A stretch of DNA of 64,000 bases from Phyllobacterium zundukense (GTDB lineage: Bacteria > Pseudomonadota > Alphaproteobacteria > Rhizobiales > Rhizobiaceae): positions 186,001 to 250,000 of the forward strand of contig NZ_CP017941.1 of assembly GCF_002764115.1 (NCBI RefSeq), written 5' to 3'. Shown here piece by piece: positions 1 to 9,213 of this stretch. The stretch's first letter is position 1; every line of letters begins with the position of its first letter. Below the pieces are notes generated by a model. The model had not been told where the DNA came from, did no database searches, and was given only the letters and a program-made list of their open reading frames with translations. Made by a program: the position numbers and the translations under genes.

Positions 1-273
1 AGGAGTTGTGAGGCCCAACACATAGGTTGCAAGCAGAAGGTCACACCGAGGATCGGGCAACTCCATCTGCTGTCGCTTTTCCAGCGACGCGGCGACAAAT
101 GCTACCCTGCTGTCAAAATCATCGACAAGAGACTGGGACAAAGCGGGCGTGACTTTACTATTCCAGACCCTTTGCCGCCTGTTTGCCATCCCCAAGTATC
201 GAGCTATCTGAGCTTGGGCCCCCGGCAAAAAACGTTTACGGGAAGCCACGATCTGAGTTTCCACCAATGACAA
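1..273 (-). CDS. Hypothetical protein, partial (runs off the left edge)
   Basis: The minus strand is open from a TTG codon at 271-273 to the window edge (91 codons). A GGGAG purine box lies 9 bases before the TTG, and an in-frame stop lies about 18 codons further upstream. The visible protein is basic near the start (SRKRF, NRRQR) and rich in Leu and Ala, with no motif I recognise. The next 470 bases are AT-rich and apparently non-coding, which fits a promoter side for this gene. It could also be a gene remnant. The family is unknown. Confidence 0.4.
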   Translation of the reverse strand, partial: MSLVETQIVASRKRFLPGAQAQIARYLGMANRRQRVWNSKVTPALSQSLVDDFDSRVAFVAASLEKRQQMELPDPRCDLLLATYVLGLTTP

Positions 274-744
274 AATATGTCGCTCCCACTTGCCACGTAT
301 GCGGTGAGATTAGTCATTTCAGGAAATTCTGGAAAGTAAACTAGCAAAAAATAGGGAGCTAGTTTGGAATTATACTATGAATTCAACTTGAAAAAATATC
401 ACATTGAAAAAACTCAAGTTATATCAACTGTTTAGTTATAATCATTTCAATTTTTTAAGTAAATATCTATAATTCTGGTGTAATACACTGTTTAACTGAA
501 GCTATAAAAATATTGTGAAATTGTGTCGACAATTGAGATGCCGGATAAGACGCGGAATGTCCGGTGATCGCGTGGCTCTGATCCTTGGAACAACCTTAGT
601 CCCTCTTTGAGCAGCATCTTTCGGCATCACGAAGCGATTTTTGCCTGTCGGTCAGTTTCGACTTCCTCACCCGCTAATTGCGGCAAATCGCGTGATTGGG
701 GCAGGATGCTATCCTTGAATCTGGAGCAGAATTGAACCTACCTC
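274..744. other. AT-rich gap without a recognisable gene
   Basis: Bases 300-540 are much richer in A and T than the rest of the window. They contain a spaced inverted repeat (AACTTGA at 385-391, TCAAGTT at 414-420) and no credible reading frame. Bases 540-744 return to normal composition without a frame that I could match to a family. It may hold promoters for the flanking genes; nothing stronger can be said. Confidence 0.4.
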
Positions 745-1225
745 ATGCTGACGGGCTCAGGTCATTGCGGCAATGCGAGCTGGACCCTCAAAGGTGATCC
801 CGGTTCGATCACGGCGTGCAACTGCACGCTCTGCCGACGCTACGGCGCTCTGTAGGCCTATGGTTACGAAGGAGAGCGTATTGCGGGCCGGGCAGACTGC
901 CTCCTACACCCGCGCCGGCAGAGACAAGTCGTCTCTCGAAATATTGTTCTGCCCATCGTGCGCGTGTGTACTGAGCTGGCGCGGTTTACAGCTTCAAAAG
1001 AATGGTCGCCGCCGCATGGCTGTAAACTTGCGGCTTGCGTCGCCAGACCTCGTTCAGGAGCTGCCTGTTGATCATTTCGACGGCCTGGACACGTTTGAAG
1101 ACCTTCCTCCCAAAGGGTGCTGTGTGCGCGATCTTTGGTTTGGCAGCATGCCAAGTGTCTCTTCGGTCCAAGAAGCGGAGGTTATGATCGCCTTGAAACG
1201 TATCGAACTGCTGACACCGTATTAA
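745..1225 (+). pseudogene. GFA-family (glutathione-dependent formaldehyde-activating-like) pseudogene
   Basis: From the ATG at 745 the frame reads MLTGSGHCGNASW, then CNCTLCRRYGAL. This is the N-terminal zinc-binding pattern (CxC, CxxC) of the GFA/CENP-V fold family. The expected Trp codon is replaced by TAG at 853-855. Near base 880 the homology moves to another frame, which continues with FCPSCACVLSWRG and GRRRMAVNLRL up to DHFDGLDTFEDLP, the typical C-terminal half. The gene therefore has one nonsense codon and one frameshift and is almost certainly dead. Intact members bind zinc through these cysteines. No partner gene is visible nearby. Confidence 0.8.
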
Positions 1226-1557
1226 TTGTCGAACACTCTTAAGAGTCGGGCGTCTATTCAAAGTCGAAGGATAAATGCCAATAAGAGGTATTTTTTGTTA
1301 AATCCGATTGGTGCTAAAATATATGCAATCGCTGATCAGCTGCAAGAACGTCTCGCTTGTTGTGTTTGTCTGCTTCGCGCGCCACAAGCGGTCATCTACA
1401 AACCACGCAGGTGGTGATTGTCCATCATCGTAGTGACTTTAATCCGACATTCGGCACTTCACCCAAGCGGCGATCAGCGCGGCAAATGTTTCCTGCGATC
1501 CAGGAGCGCGGTCCATCCGTCGCCCGGATGCCAGGCCTGGCCCATGTGTTCTATGAG
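1226..1557. other. Gap with no supported gene
   Basis: Only short overlapping open frames occur here and none shows a recognisable motif, ribosome-binding site or coding bias. It separates the GFA relic from the 3' end of the arginase-family gene. Confidence 0.3.
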
Positions 1558-2445
1558 CTACGAGCGCAACTCTCTGGCGAGCACGTCGGCGAACATCCTA
1601 GCGATCGAGCTGTCAGCGTCCAATTTCGGATTGAAGATCGTAACGTCAAGGCCGACGGCTCTGCCTGAAGCGACGACTACCCGAAGTATCGTCGCCAACT
1701 CGTCCCACGACAGCCCATCCGGCATGCGGTAATCGACCGCCGGCATTATGGTGTCATCCAGCACGTCAGCGTCGAGATGCATCCAAAAGCCAGAAAGTTC
1801 GGACCGAGACAAATGGGCGATCGCCCGATCGGCGGCGGCGTCAACACCGTGGGCGCGAACTTCCGCCAGATCGATTACCTTGATGGCCGTATCCTCGATA
1901 CGCTGGCTGCCGTGTTCATTAGCTTCCTCGCTATCACGCCGCCCAAACGCAATGACGTCCTGGTCACGTACCAACGGACATTGTCCTTCCAGGTCTGCCA
2001 CGACAGGAGGTCCCCGGCCCGTAGCGAGCGCGAGTTCCATCGACGCCACCTCGCCATTCGGTTCGGCCTCAGGCTGGTAGAAGTCGGCGTGGCCGTCAAG
2101 GAACAGCAACCCGTAGCGGTCACGGCGCTTGAGCGCGAGCAAGCAGCCAAGCATGATTGAACAGTCACCACCGAGCACAATCGGAAATTCGCCTGCTTGA
2201 AGTACGGGCGTGACTGCATTTGCGAGCTTAATCGAATAATCCTTGATGCCCTGCGGATTGAGCAACAGCGTCTCGGGGTCGCGGCGATCATCGTAAGGCG
2301 GCGGTTCAACGCGCCCGGCACGTCGAGCATTCAATCGCCCGGCGAGGCCAGCCCCGAGCAAGGCATCGGGTAGCGTCTCGACGCCTTTCGGGAAAAGGCC
2401 GAGCACGGATGGAGCTTCGATGATCGTGAAACGAGAATTGGCCAT
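1558..2445 (-). CDS. Arginase/agmatinase (ureohydrolase) family protein
   Basis: The 295-aa protein starts at ATG 2445, which has AGGAG 8 bases upstream; the frame is open further up but has no such site. Ureohydrolase metal motifs appear in order: GGDCS (about 92-96), DGHADF (about 117-122) and LDADVLDD (about 224-231). Family members cleave guanidino groups (arginine, agmatine, guanidinobutyrate) or formimidoyl-glutamate with a binuclear Mn centre in the cytoplasm. The usual GGDHS motif has Cys instead of the metal-binding His, so the exact reaction is uncertain. The length is normal. It stands alone between two relics, so context does not help. Confidence 0.85.
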   Translation of the reverse strand: MANSRFTIIEAPSVLGLFPKGVETLPDALLGAGLAGRLNARRAGRVEPPPYDDRRDPETLLLNPQGIKDYSIKLANAVTPVLQAGEFPIVLGGDCSIMLGCLLALKRRDRYGLLFLDGHADFYQPEAEPNGEVASMELALATGRGPPVVADLEGQCPLVRDQDVIAFGRRDSEEANEHGSQRIEDTAIKVIDLAEVRAHGVDAAADRAIAHLSRSELSGFWMHLDADVLDDTIMPAVDYRMPDGLSWDELATILRVVVASGRAVGLDVTIFNPKLDADSSIARMFADVLARELRS

Positions 2446-2842
2446 AACTATAACTCCTGTTTTGTCAGCGCTGACGCAACACTTTCTTGCATTCCGCCCC
2501 AAAATGGCACTCAATCGCGCTGCCTGGTTTAGTCGCCGACAAGTCGGCATTCGACCTGCTGTTGTATTGCGTTCTGGGCAGGTCGGGGCTTGCCCACGCC
2601 CATTCCAAACTACGATCACCACTTTCGGTTTTGCTCTATGCAATCGCATGCTTTCGCAACTTTGATGATCGGAGCGATAAATTGGTGTTTGTGCTCAAAA
2701 TGGCGATAGGCGATCGACACGTTCCCGCCGGGCCGAGAACAATGAAGGTGGGCGCTGCGTTTACGCTATAGGAATATGAGGTAGCCAAGGCGTTAACTAT
2801 TTGAGGTTGAACGGCCAGTTGGCCTGATAAAAAGGAAACCGG
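2446..2842. other. Upstream region of the arginase-family gene
   Basis: Open frames here are shadows or an in-frame extension of the arginase gene that lacks a ribosome-binding site. I see no RNA gene and no clear operator. It presumably holds the arginase promoter, reading leftwards. Confidence 0.3.
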
Positions 2843-3133
2843 GTGCGCACAGCAATCGAGACACTCGGCACCAGAGGCGACGTACAGCCCTATATCGCGC
2901 TTGCAGAATTCGCATCTGCCGCTGCGAAAACGAGAACGGGTGATGCAAACATTTCGATCATCGGGAAGCCTTCAACGCTTCCTCTCAGCTTTCTCGGCGG
3001 TCCGCAATCTCTTCGTCCCGCCTCGGACAAAACGCACCGCCCTTGCACTCCACCTGCATCGCATGAGCGCGCTTGCACACTGGAAGTCCGTCACCGCTAT
3101 TACCGCCTGAAGTCCGGGATCCATCAAGCGTAG
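2843..3133 (+). pseudogene. Relic of a UDP-glycosyltransferase (MGT/UGT51-like) N-terminus
   Basis: The GTG-initiated frame begins with MRTAIETLGTRGDVQPYIAL, a close match to the conserved N-terminal strand and loop (xGTRGDVQPxxAL) of GT1-family glycosyltransferases such as sterol glucosyltransferases. After about 25 codons the similarity ends; the rest reads as Arg/Pro-rich sequence typical of a frame that has lost its gene. An intact enzyme would have about 400 residues. It is a truncated, non-functional fragment. Confidence 0.6.
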
Positions 3134-3225
3134 TCCTCACAGACTTAACCTGACATCACCCCTGTCACCTGGCGGCCTCCAATTTTAAGCCACATTATTC
3201 TCTGGATGCAACCGTAGGCGCTGGA

Positions 3226-4221
3226 TCAGAGCCTCACCACCGCCTTGATCAGTCCGGTCCTGTCCTGGGCGAGTTCGGGCAGGCGCTGCGGCAGGTCGGC
3301 CAGCGGCAGGATCACCGAGCAGAGGGCATCCGTGGAGATCTTGCCCTCACGGATGGCCGCCATGACGGTTTCGAAATCTGACTGGACGGCATTGCGGCTG
3401 CCGATGATGCGAGTTTCCCGCTTGTGGAATTCCGCGTCGTCAAAACGAATATGATCCTTCACGACGCTGACGAGCACATAGCTGCTTCCATGCGCGAGCA
3501 ATGGAAAGCCTGCCTCTATCGCTACCGCAGCCCCCGTTGCATCGAAGACAGTGTCGAAGCCATCGGCGCGGTCGCCTTCAAGGATCCGCGACGTATCGTC
3601 ATACGTATTCTGAAAATCGAAACTCTCGCGCGCCAAAGCCAGGCGCTGCGAGCTCAAATCCAAAAGATGAACCTCCGCGCCTGCGAGCCGCGCGAAAAGC
3701 GCGGTCCCGATGCCGATCGGTCCGGCACCCGTGACCAGCACCCGGTCGCCGGCGGCGAGTCCCGAACGGGCCACCGCATGGGCCCCGATCGCCAGGAATT
3801 CGACCATGGCCGCCTGGATTTCGTCGAGTCCTTCGGCAGCTATAAGGTTGCCTGCCGGAACTGCGACGCGCTGGCAGAGGCCGCCGTCGCAATGAACGCC
3901 CAGCACCGCGATGTTCGAGCAGCAATTCGGTTTGCCGCGCAGGCAGGCGCGGCATTTGTTACAGGCGATATAGGGATTGATCACGACAAGGGTGCCCGCC
4001 TCGATGCCGCCTACAGGCGTGACCAGCCGGCCACTGAGTTCATGGCCGATCACGCGTGGATAGTTGAGATAGGGATGTTTGCCGGCATAGATGTGATAAT
4101 CCGTTCCGCAAATGCCGACTGCCGTGATATCGACAAAAGCCGAGCCTTCTGGCAAGTCCACGGGAAGAGGCCGTTCGATGAGTTCGAACCGTCCGGGTTC
4201 GACGCAGGTGCCGCATAACAT
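3226..4221 (-). CDS. Zinc-dependent alcohol/polyol dehydrogenase (MDR superfamily)
   Basis: The 331-aa protein starts at ATG 4221 (AGGAAGG 8 bases upstream), better than the upstream TTG at 4239. It has the catalytic zinc ligands GICGTD (Cys about 38) and GHE (about 59-61), a cluster of structural-zinc cysteines (IACNKCRACLRGKPNCC, about 86-101) and the Rossmann motif VTGAGPIGIG (about 163-172). Such enzymes oxidise secondary alcohols of polyols or sugar acids with NAD(P) (sorbitol, L-idonate, threonine dehydrogenase type). It is the last gene of the permease, binding protein, ATPase operon, 14 bases after the ATPase, so it probably takes the first oxidative step on the imported compound. The substrate is unknown. 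Confidence 0.88.
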   Translation of the reverse strand: MLCGTCVEPGRFELIERPLPVDLPEGSAFVDITAVGICGTDYHIYAGKHPYLNYPRVIGHELSGRLVTPVGGIEAGTLVVINPYIACNKCRACLRGKPNCCSNIAVLGVHCDGGLCQRVAVPAGNLIAAEGLDEIQAAMVEFLAIGAHAVARSGLAAGDRVLVTGAGPIGIGTALFARLAGAEVHLLDLSSQRLALARESFDFQNTYDDTSRILEGDRADGFDTVFDATGAAVAIEAGFPLLAHGSSYVLVSVVKDHIRFDDAEFHKRETRIIGSRNAVQSDFETVMAAIREGKISTDALCSVILPLADLPQRLPELAQDRTGLIKAVVRL

Positions 4222-4235
4222 TCCGTTGTCCTTCC

Positions 4236-5048
4236 TCAATTCGAACTCAGGCCGGTTTGTGGTGTCCTGGCCGCATTGCGCGACCGCCAGCCGTCGGGCA
4301 TCTCGCCCTTGATGATCAGGCTCAGCACATCATCCTTGGTTACTTCCTCGATGCAGTAGCCGCCGACATTGCGTCCCCGATTCATCACAACAATACGGTC
4401 GCAGAGGTCGAAAACGTCGTGCATGTCGTGGCTGATAAGAAAGATGCCGATACCTTCGCTCCGCAACTGCCTGATGAGATCGGCGACCATTGCTGTCTCG
4501 GCTGGTCCGAGCGCAGCCGTCGGCTCGTCCATGATGAGGATCTTCACCTTGAAATAGATGGCGCGGGCAATGGCAATGACCTGCCGCTGACCGCCGGACA
4601 ATCGCGAAATCGGGTCGCTCAGATTCTTGAAGTTGGGGTTGAGCCGATGCAGCACTCGGCGCGCTTCCTCCATCATGTTCTTGTCGTCAAGATTGCCCCA
4701 CCGCGTCTTCAGCTCGCGGCCGAGAAACAGATTGGACGGAGCATCGAGATGGTCGGCAAGGGCAAGCGTCTGGTAGATGGTCTCGACCCCCTGACGTCGC
4801 GCGTCCTGGGGTGATAGGAACCGGACATCCTCGTCCCCCATCCTGATCGTGCCGGCGTTCGGCGCCATGGCGCCGGAGAGAATCCGCATCAGACAGGATT
4901 TTCCCGCGCCATTATGGCCCAGGACTCCAACGACCTCTCCAGGAAAGAGATCAATCGACACGTCTTCGACTGCGTGCACGCCGCCAAAGCTCTTCTGGAT
5001 ATTGATCATCTCGACCAGCGGCCGCGATCGTGTGACATGAGCATTCAT
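4236..5048 (-). CDS. Sugar ABC importer ATPase, single-domain CUT2 type (module 1)
   Basis: The 270-aa protein has Walker A GHNGAGKS (about 43-50), Q-loop YQTL, signature LSGGQRQ (about 149-155), Walker B ILIMDEP and a switch His (ISHD). It carries one nucleotide-binding domain, like FrcA, rather than the two fused domains of RbsA, so it should work as a homodimer. The adjacent permease is RbsC-like and the binding protein ribose-type, which makes this the motor of a CUT2 importer at the inner membrane. The start ATG 5048 is supported by AGGAAAA upstream. A hairpin separates it from the binding-protein gene. Confidence 0.92.
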   Translation of the reverse strand: MNAHVTRSRPLVEMINIQKSFGGVHAVEDVSIDLFPGEVVGVLGHNGAGKSCLMRILSGAMAPNAGTIRMGDEDVRFLSPQDARRQGVETIYQTLALADHLDAPSNLFLGRELKTRWGNLDDKNMMEEARRVLHRLNPNFKNLSDPISRLSGGQRQVIAIARAIYFKVKILIMDEPTAALGPAETAMVADLIRQLRSEGIGIFLISHDMHDVFDLCDRIVVMNRGRNVGGYCIEEVTKDDVLSLIIKGEMPDGWRSRNAARTPQTGLSSN

Positions 5049-5066
5049 GAGGTTTTCCTGAGGAAA

Positions 5067-5098
5067 GAGAAGGCAGAGGCCTGAGCCCCTACCTTCTC
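5067..5098 (-). terminator. Intercistronic hairpin between binding protein and ATPase genes
   Basis: GAGAAGG (5067-5073) pairs with CCTTCTC (5092-5098), and an inner AGAGGC/GCCCCT stem closes on a CTGA loop. There is no run of U after it on the minus strand, so it is more likely an mRNA-stabilising or attenuating hairpin than a full terminator. Such hairpins raise binding-protein levels over ATPase levels. Confidence 0.45.
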
Positions 5099-5110
5099 GC
5101 GGCCGGCCGT

Positions 5111-6052
5111 TCAGTACAGAACGTTCTTGGCCTCGGGAGCGGCGATATTGTCCTTGGTGACGGCGACAACGCCCGTATCGATCTTCGGCTCAGCCTTTTT
5201 GCCGCCGACGATGTCGAGAATGGCCTTCACGCCGAGTTCGCCCATCTGATACGAACCCTGGACCATGGTCGCGACGAGCGTGCCATCCTTGACGAAGGCC
5301 TGCAGGTCTTCGTTGCCGTCAAAGCCGATGGCGACGACCTCGCCCACCTTGCCGGCCTGGACGATCGCACGGCCCATGCCGACCGCGGTCGGCTCGTTGG
5401 CACCGAAGATGCCTTTGAGATCCGGATTGGCGGCGAGCACGTCGGTCGTCTGGTTGAGTGCCGTCGCCATCTGGGACTGCGAATAGTATGGCCCGACGAT
5501 TTCCAGCTTGGAATTCGCCTTTAGATATTCGACGAAGCAGCCGACGCGACCGACTTCCGAGCCGACGCCCGCCACATAGGACATTACGGCCACCTTGCCT
5601 TCTTTCCCGACCTTATCGATCATCATCGTCGCGGCAAGCTTGCCGGCCGCGCAGTTATCTGTCGAAAGGAAGGTCTGGAAGGTGCCCTTGCTGGCATCCG
5701 AGAGCGCGGAGTCGATGATTGCGACCGGGATACCGGCTTCGTTGGCCTTTTTGACGGCCGGAGCAAGCGCATCCGGATCCGACGGTGCGAGCACGATGCC
5801 AATCACGCCGCGGTTGATAGCGTTTTCGACCATGCTGAGTTCGTCGGCAATCGCGGACTCCGCCGCCGGGCCGTTGAAGGTCATCGTGTGTTCACTCTGG
5901 CCGGCGATCGCGGCAGAAGCGCCCTTGTTGACATTCTGCCAGAAGTTCGAGTTAGTCGTCTTGACGATGACCGCGATTTCTCCAGCCATGACGGTGGCGG
6001 GCGCGGCGATGATTGTGCTTGCCAGAAGCAGTGCTTTCAAGGTCTTCTTCAT
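5111..6052 (-). CDS. Periplasmic sugar-binding protein, CUT2/ribose type (module 1)
   Basis: The 313-aa protein begins with a Sec signal ([13 protein letters not shown], cleavage near VMAGE). Mature motifs fit the Peripla_BP_4 family: [16 protein letters not shown] near the N-terminus, [19 protein letters not shown], then [14 protein letters not shown] and [19 protein letters not shown] at the hinge and second lobe. These proteins bind aldoses such as ribose, allose or xylose, or related polyols. The gene sits between permease and ATPase, with a good Shine-Dalgarno (GGAGGAG) before ATG 6052. The ligand cannot be read from sequence. Confidence 0.92.
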   Translation of the reverse strand: MKKTLKALLLASTIIAAPATVMAGEIAVIVKTTNSNFWQNVNKGASAAIAGQSEHTMTFNGPAAESAIADELSMVENAINRGVIGIVLAPSDPDALAPAVKKANEAGIPVAIIDSALSDASKGTFQTFLSTDNCAAGKLAATMMIDKVGKEGKVAVMSYVAGVGSEVGRVGCFVEYLKANSKLEIVGPYYSQSQMATALNQTTDVLAANPDLKGIFGANEPTAVGMGRAIVQAGKVGEVVAIGFDGNEDLQAFVKDGTLVATMVQGSYQMGELGVKAILDIVGGKKAEPKIDTGVVAVTKDNIAAPEAKNVLY

Positions 6053-6085
6053 ATTCTCCTCCTCTGATGAAGACAGTTTTGCCGG

Positions 6086-7108
6086 TTAACGGCGGCTTCT
6101 CAACTGATCGACATAGACCGCCATGATGACGACGAAGCCGATGATGATCTGCTGGATGAAGGCTGAGACTCCGGCCATGTTCAGGCCGTTGCGCAGGACG
6201 CCGATGATGAAGGCGCCAATCATGGTTCCGGACACGGTGCCGACCCCGCCCATCAGCGACGCCCCGCCGATGACGGCCGCAGCGATCGCGTCGAGCTCGT
6301 ACATGACGCCCTCATTGGGCTGGGCAGTAACCAGTCGTGACATCAAAACGATCCCGGCCAGTCCGGCGAGCGCGCCGGACATGACATAGGCGGCAAGTTT
6401 GGTTCGATCGACCGCGACACCGGAAAGCCGCGCGGCTTCCTCATTCGAACCAGTGGCATAGATGTGGCGGCCGATGGAGCGCCGGCGCAGCATGAAGCCT
6501 ACGGCAACGGCGATGACGACAAGCAGGATCGCCGGATAGGGAATTCCCGGAAAAATGACTTTGGGCAACCCATTCGAACCCATGCCGATCACCCGGAAAA
6601 GCGAACCGTTGCCCAGCTTGCCGAACGCCTCGCCTAACTGCGAAATCGGAGCGGCGCCGGTGATCTGCAAGGCAGTGCCGCGCGCGATCAGCATCATGCC
6701 GAGCGTGGCGACAAATGGCGTGATGCGCATCTTTGTGACCACGATCCCATTGACGGCCCCACACAGAGCCCCGACCACGATTCCCATAGCCATGCCGAGC
6801 GGTACGGGCATGCCGGCCTTGACCGCGAGCCCAGCTACGGTTCCGGAAAGCGCCAGTACCGAACCCACGCTGAGATCGATACCTCCGGTGACGATCACCA
6901 GCGTCATTCCGATCCCGAGCAGGCCGATTACCGACGTCTGCAAGAGCACCGTCAGGCCGTTGCCGACGCTCAGGAAGGCTGCATTGCCGAAGGCGAACAG
7001 TCCGACCAGCATGAAAAGCGTGAATAGCGCTGAAAGCTTATGCAGGGCATCGGATGAAATTTTGACCCCAGCCAACGGCACAACAAGCCGATCCACTTCA
7101 ATTGACAT
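6086..7108 (-). CDS. Sugar ABC importer permease, RbsC type (module 1)
   Basis: The 340-aa hydrophobic protein has about 8-10 membrane segments. It carries the BPD_transp_2 signatures GIDLSVGSVLALSG and AAVIGGASLMGGVGTVSG. I chose ATG 7108 because GGGAGGAG lies just upstream; the frame extends to 7174 without a site. It is first gene of the leftward operon and is transcribed divergently from the double-winged-helix regulator at 7241, which probably controls it through the AT-rich sites in the 132-base gap. Confidence 0.9.
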   Translation of the reverse strand: MSIEVDRLVVPLAGVKISSDALHKLSALFTLFMLVGLFAFGNAAFLSVGNGLTVLLQTSVIGLLGIGMTLVIVTGGIDLSVGSVLALSGTVAGLAVKAGMPVPLGMAMGIVVGALCGAVNGIVVTKMRITPFVATLGMMLIARGTALQITGAAPISQLGEAFGKLGNGSLFRVIGMGSNGLPKVIFPGIPYPAILLVVIAVAVGFMLRRRSIGRHIYATGSNEEAARLSGVAVDRTKLAAYVMSGALAGLAGIVLMSRLVTAQPNEGVMYELDAIAAAVIGGASLMGGVGTVSGTMIGAFIIGVLRNGLNMAGVSAFIQQIIIGFVVIMAVYVDQLRSRR

Positions 7109-7128
7109 AACGCTCCTCCCTGAGCGGT

Positions 7129-7190
7129 ATAAAATAATTAAATGCAGAATGCAGGTCGAAACATCCGCTGTCAATTGTTTTTAATTATTG
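7129..7190. promoter_or_regulatory. Inverted AT-rich operator candidates between permease and regulator
   Basis: AATAATTAAA at 7133-7142 and its reverse complement TTTAATTATT at 7180-7189 form a spaced inverted pair. The right copy sits in TTGTTTTTAATTATTG (7175-7190). Similar TTGTTTTTTATAA motifs stand before the aldo/keto reductase (9194) and before the paralogous regulator (12704), so this is a candidate binding site of these regulators. This is inferred from recurrence only. Confidence 0.5.
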
Positions 7191-7240
7191 TCGACACTTG
7201 TCTTTTGGTATATTGGGAGCAGCGACAGGAGGCTCTCTCG

Positions 7241-8143
7241 ATGGCGCGGACGGACGAACGCTTCAGGGCAACTTTCAATGCGGTTCTCGATGAGTGTTCC
7301 GCGTTGAAACCAGGTGATTTGCTGGCTTCGGAACTGGCGCTTGCCGCGCAATTCGACGTAAGCCGTACCGTGATCCGTTCAATCCTCGAACGTCTGGACA
7401 TGATCGGGGTGGTGCAGTGGAGGGGACGCCAGAAAGCGCTCATGCGGACGCCGCGCCCAGACGAATGGCTGACAGTAAATGCGAGCCAGGTTTCCCCCGA
7501 AGAGCTCGAACGTCAGTTTCTCTACTGGATCCTGCGCTTCGACGTGCCGCCGGGCACGCCGCTCAATGTCGCCGAACTTGCCCGACAGTTTCGGGTCAGC
7601 GTGCACGGCCTGCAGGAATTTTTAGCGTCGCTCAGCCGGTTCGGCCTTGTCAAACGGCGGCCTAAAAACGGTTGGGAGCTGGTTGGATTCACTTCTGATT
7701 TCGCGATCGAGCTTTCCGATTTCCGCATGATGATTGAGCTCAACGCGATTTCGCAGCTCATAGCGTTGCCCGACGGCCACCAAATTTGGCACAGAATAGA
7801 AGAGCTCGACGAGGCGCATCGCGCGCTGGCAGTGGCAATCGATGAGCGCTTTCACGATTTTTCCCTGCTGGACGAGCGCTTTCATCTAGCGATAGGCAGC
7901 ATCACGCGCAATCGCTTCGTCGCCGAGTTTCAGAAGGTGATCTCCTTGATTTTCCACTACCATTATCAGTGGGATAAGAAGGACGAACGCGAGCGTAACG
8001 CAGCCGCAATCGATGAACATCTGAGACTGATCGCGGCCCTGAAATCGCGCGACGAAACCGCAGCACTCGCGGCAGCGCGCGATCACCTGCGCACGTCGAA
8101 GCAGACACTGCTCTCCTCGCTGCGCATTCACGCCCTATCCTAG
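7241..8143 (+). CDS. GntR-like regulator with two winged-helix domains (copy 1)
   Basis: The 300-aa protein starts at ATG 7241 (AGGAGG 8 bases upstream). Residues about 8-62 form a first winged helix (LASELALAAQFDVSRTVIRS). Residues about 88-145 form a second (LNVAELARQFRVSVHGLQEFL, RFGLVKRR). An FCD-like helical domain follows (LLDERFH, IDEHLRLI, ARDHLR carry the usual Asp/His ligands). Ordinary FadR-type GntR proteins have one winged helix. The paralogue at 12751 shares the whole layout, including IFHYHYQWxKKDE. It is divergent from sugar importer module 1 and probably represses it; its 3' end overlaps the convergent aldo/keto reductase by 9 bases. Confidence 0.8.
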   Translation: MARTDERFRATFNAVLDECSALKPGDLLASELALAAQFDVSRTVIRSILERLDMIGVVQWRGRQKALMRTPRPDEWLTVNASQVSPEELERQFLYWILRFDVPPGTPLNVAELARQFRVSVHGLQEFLASLSRFGLVKRRPKNGWELVGFTSDFAIELSDFRMMIELNAISQLIALPDGHQIWHRIEELDEAHRALAVAIDERFHDFSLLDERFHLAIGSITRNRFVAEFQKVISLIFHYHYQWDKKDERERNAAAIDEHLRLIAALKSRDETAALAAARDHLRTSKQTLLSSLRIHALS

Positions 8144-9109
8144 CGGATTGAAGATAGCCTCGCCGCCCACGGGCCACTGCGCATGGATCGCTTCGAGATT
8201 GCGGGTCAGGGATCGCGCTTGCGCGGTCCCCAGGAGCACCGATGTGACCGCCGGGTGGGTCATCGCGTAGCGAAGTGCCGCGGTGGCGAGGGGCACCCCA
8301 AACGACTCGGCGCGGCTTTGGAGCAACCCCGCCTTTTCGAGCATTTGCGGCGTCGCAGGCTCATAGTCGAACACGGCGCCCGGAACCGGTCCCGTCGCCA
8401 GGATGCCGGAATTGAATATTCCACCGAGCACGAGGCTCGTATTCGATTTCCGGCATCGTGCGACAAGGGCCTCTTCCGCCGAGCGGTCGAGCAGCGTAAG
8501 GCGCCCCGCCAAAAGGATCACGTCGAGCTCCGCCGCCGCCATCACCTCCAGGCAGGCCTCGTTCTCGTTCACACCCAGGCCGAACGCGCCGATGCGGCCG
8601 GCTTGCTTCAGCTGCTGGAGCCGATCGATGCCGGTGCCTAGCAAGTCGGCCATATGCACCTCATGGGAGGCCCCATGCGTCAGGCGGCCGATGTCGTGCA
8701 CATAGAGGATATCGATATAGGACGTCCCGAGCCGCTCGCAGCTCTGCTCGAAGGCCGCTTCGATACCGTCCCCCGAATAGTCGTAGCGAACCGTCATGGC
8801 GAGCGGCGCGATGAACCCATCAGCCTGCTCCAGCGACTCGCCGGGCCACAGGAGACGCCCGACCTTGGTGGAGAGGACAAAGCTTTGCCGATCGCGACCC
8901 TTGAGGAATCGGCCAAGGCGTAATTCCGAACGACCGCGGCCGTAGTGAGGCGCGGTGTCAAAATAACGGATACCGCTATCCCAAGCGAACTGCAGCACAT
9001 TCGAGACGTCCTGCTCGCTGACAATCCTATAGAGATTACCGATTGCCGAGCAACCGAATGCGACATCTGTGACGTGGACGCCCGTTTTTCCAATTCTCCG
9101 GCGATTCAT
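8135..9109 (-). CDS. Aldo/keto reductase, sugar 1-dehydrogenase-like
   Basis: The 324-aa protein has the AKR pattern GFSA-like FGCSAIGNL, the catalytic region DTAPHYGRGRSE (Asp and Tyr), Lys in LSTKVGR and His in YVHDIGR. The C-terminal LLGTAQARSL is the usual cofactor-contact region. The overall pattern resembles D-threo-aldose/L-fucose 1-dehydrogenases, which oxidise aldoses to lactones with NAD(P). It stands between two sugar importer modules and has a TTGTTTTTTATAA motif upstream like the one before the regulators, so it probably joins their regulon. Confidence 0.82.
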   Translation of the reverse strand: MNRRRIGKTGVHVTDVAFGCSAIGNLYRIVSEQDVSNVLQFAWDSGIRYFDTAPHYGRGRSELRLGRFLKGRDRQSFVLSTKVGRLLWPGESLEQADGFIAPLAMTVRYDYSGDGIEAAFEQSCERLGTSYIDILYVHDIGRLTHGASHEVHMADLLGTGIDRLQQLKQAGRIGAFGLGVNENEACLEVMAAAELDVILLAGRLTLLDRSAEEALVARCRKSNTSLVLGGIFNSGILATGPVPGAVFDYEPATPQMLEKAGLLQSRAESFGVPLATAALRYAMTHPAVTSVLLGTAQARSLTRNLEAIHAQWPVGGEAIFNPLG

Positions 9110-9193
9110 GCGACCTTGTCTCCCTGCCCTTCATTCATTGAACCGACGAACTTCGTCATAGTTCGCCTCGAGCGCCAGCGCACCTGTTCGTTA

Positions 9194-9213
9194 TTGTTTT
9201 TTATAATTTAAAA
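9194..9213. promoter_or_regulatory. Operator candidate upstream of the aldo/keto reductase
   Basis: TTGTTTTTTATAA followed by TTTAAAA forms an imperfect palindrome with GTTTT and AAAAC arms, 85 bases before the start of the leftward reductase gene. It is nearly identical to the motif at 12704-12716 and close to the one at 7175-7190. Confidence 0.5.
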
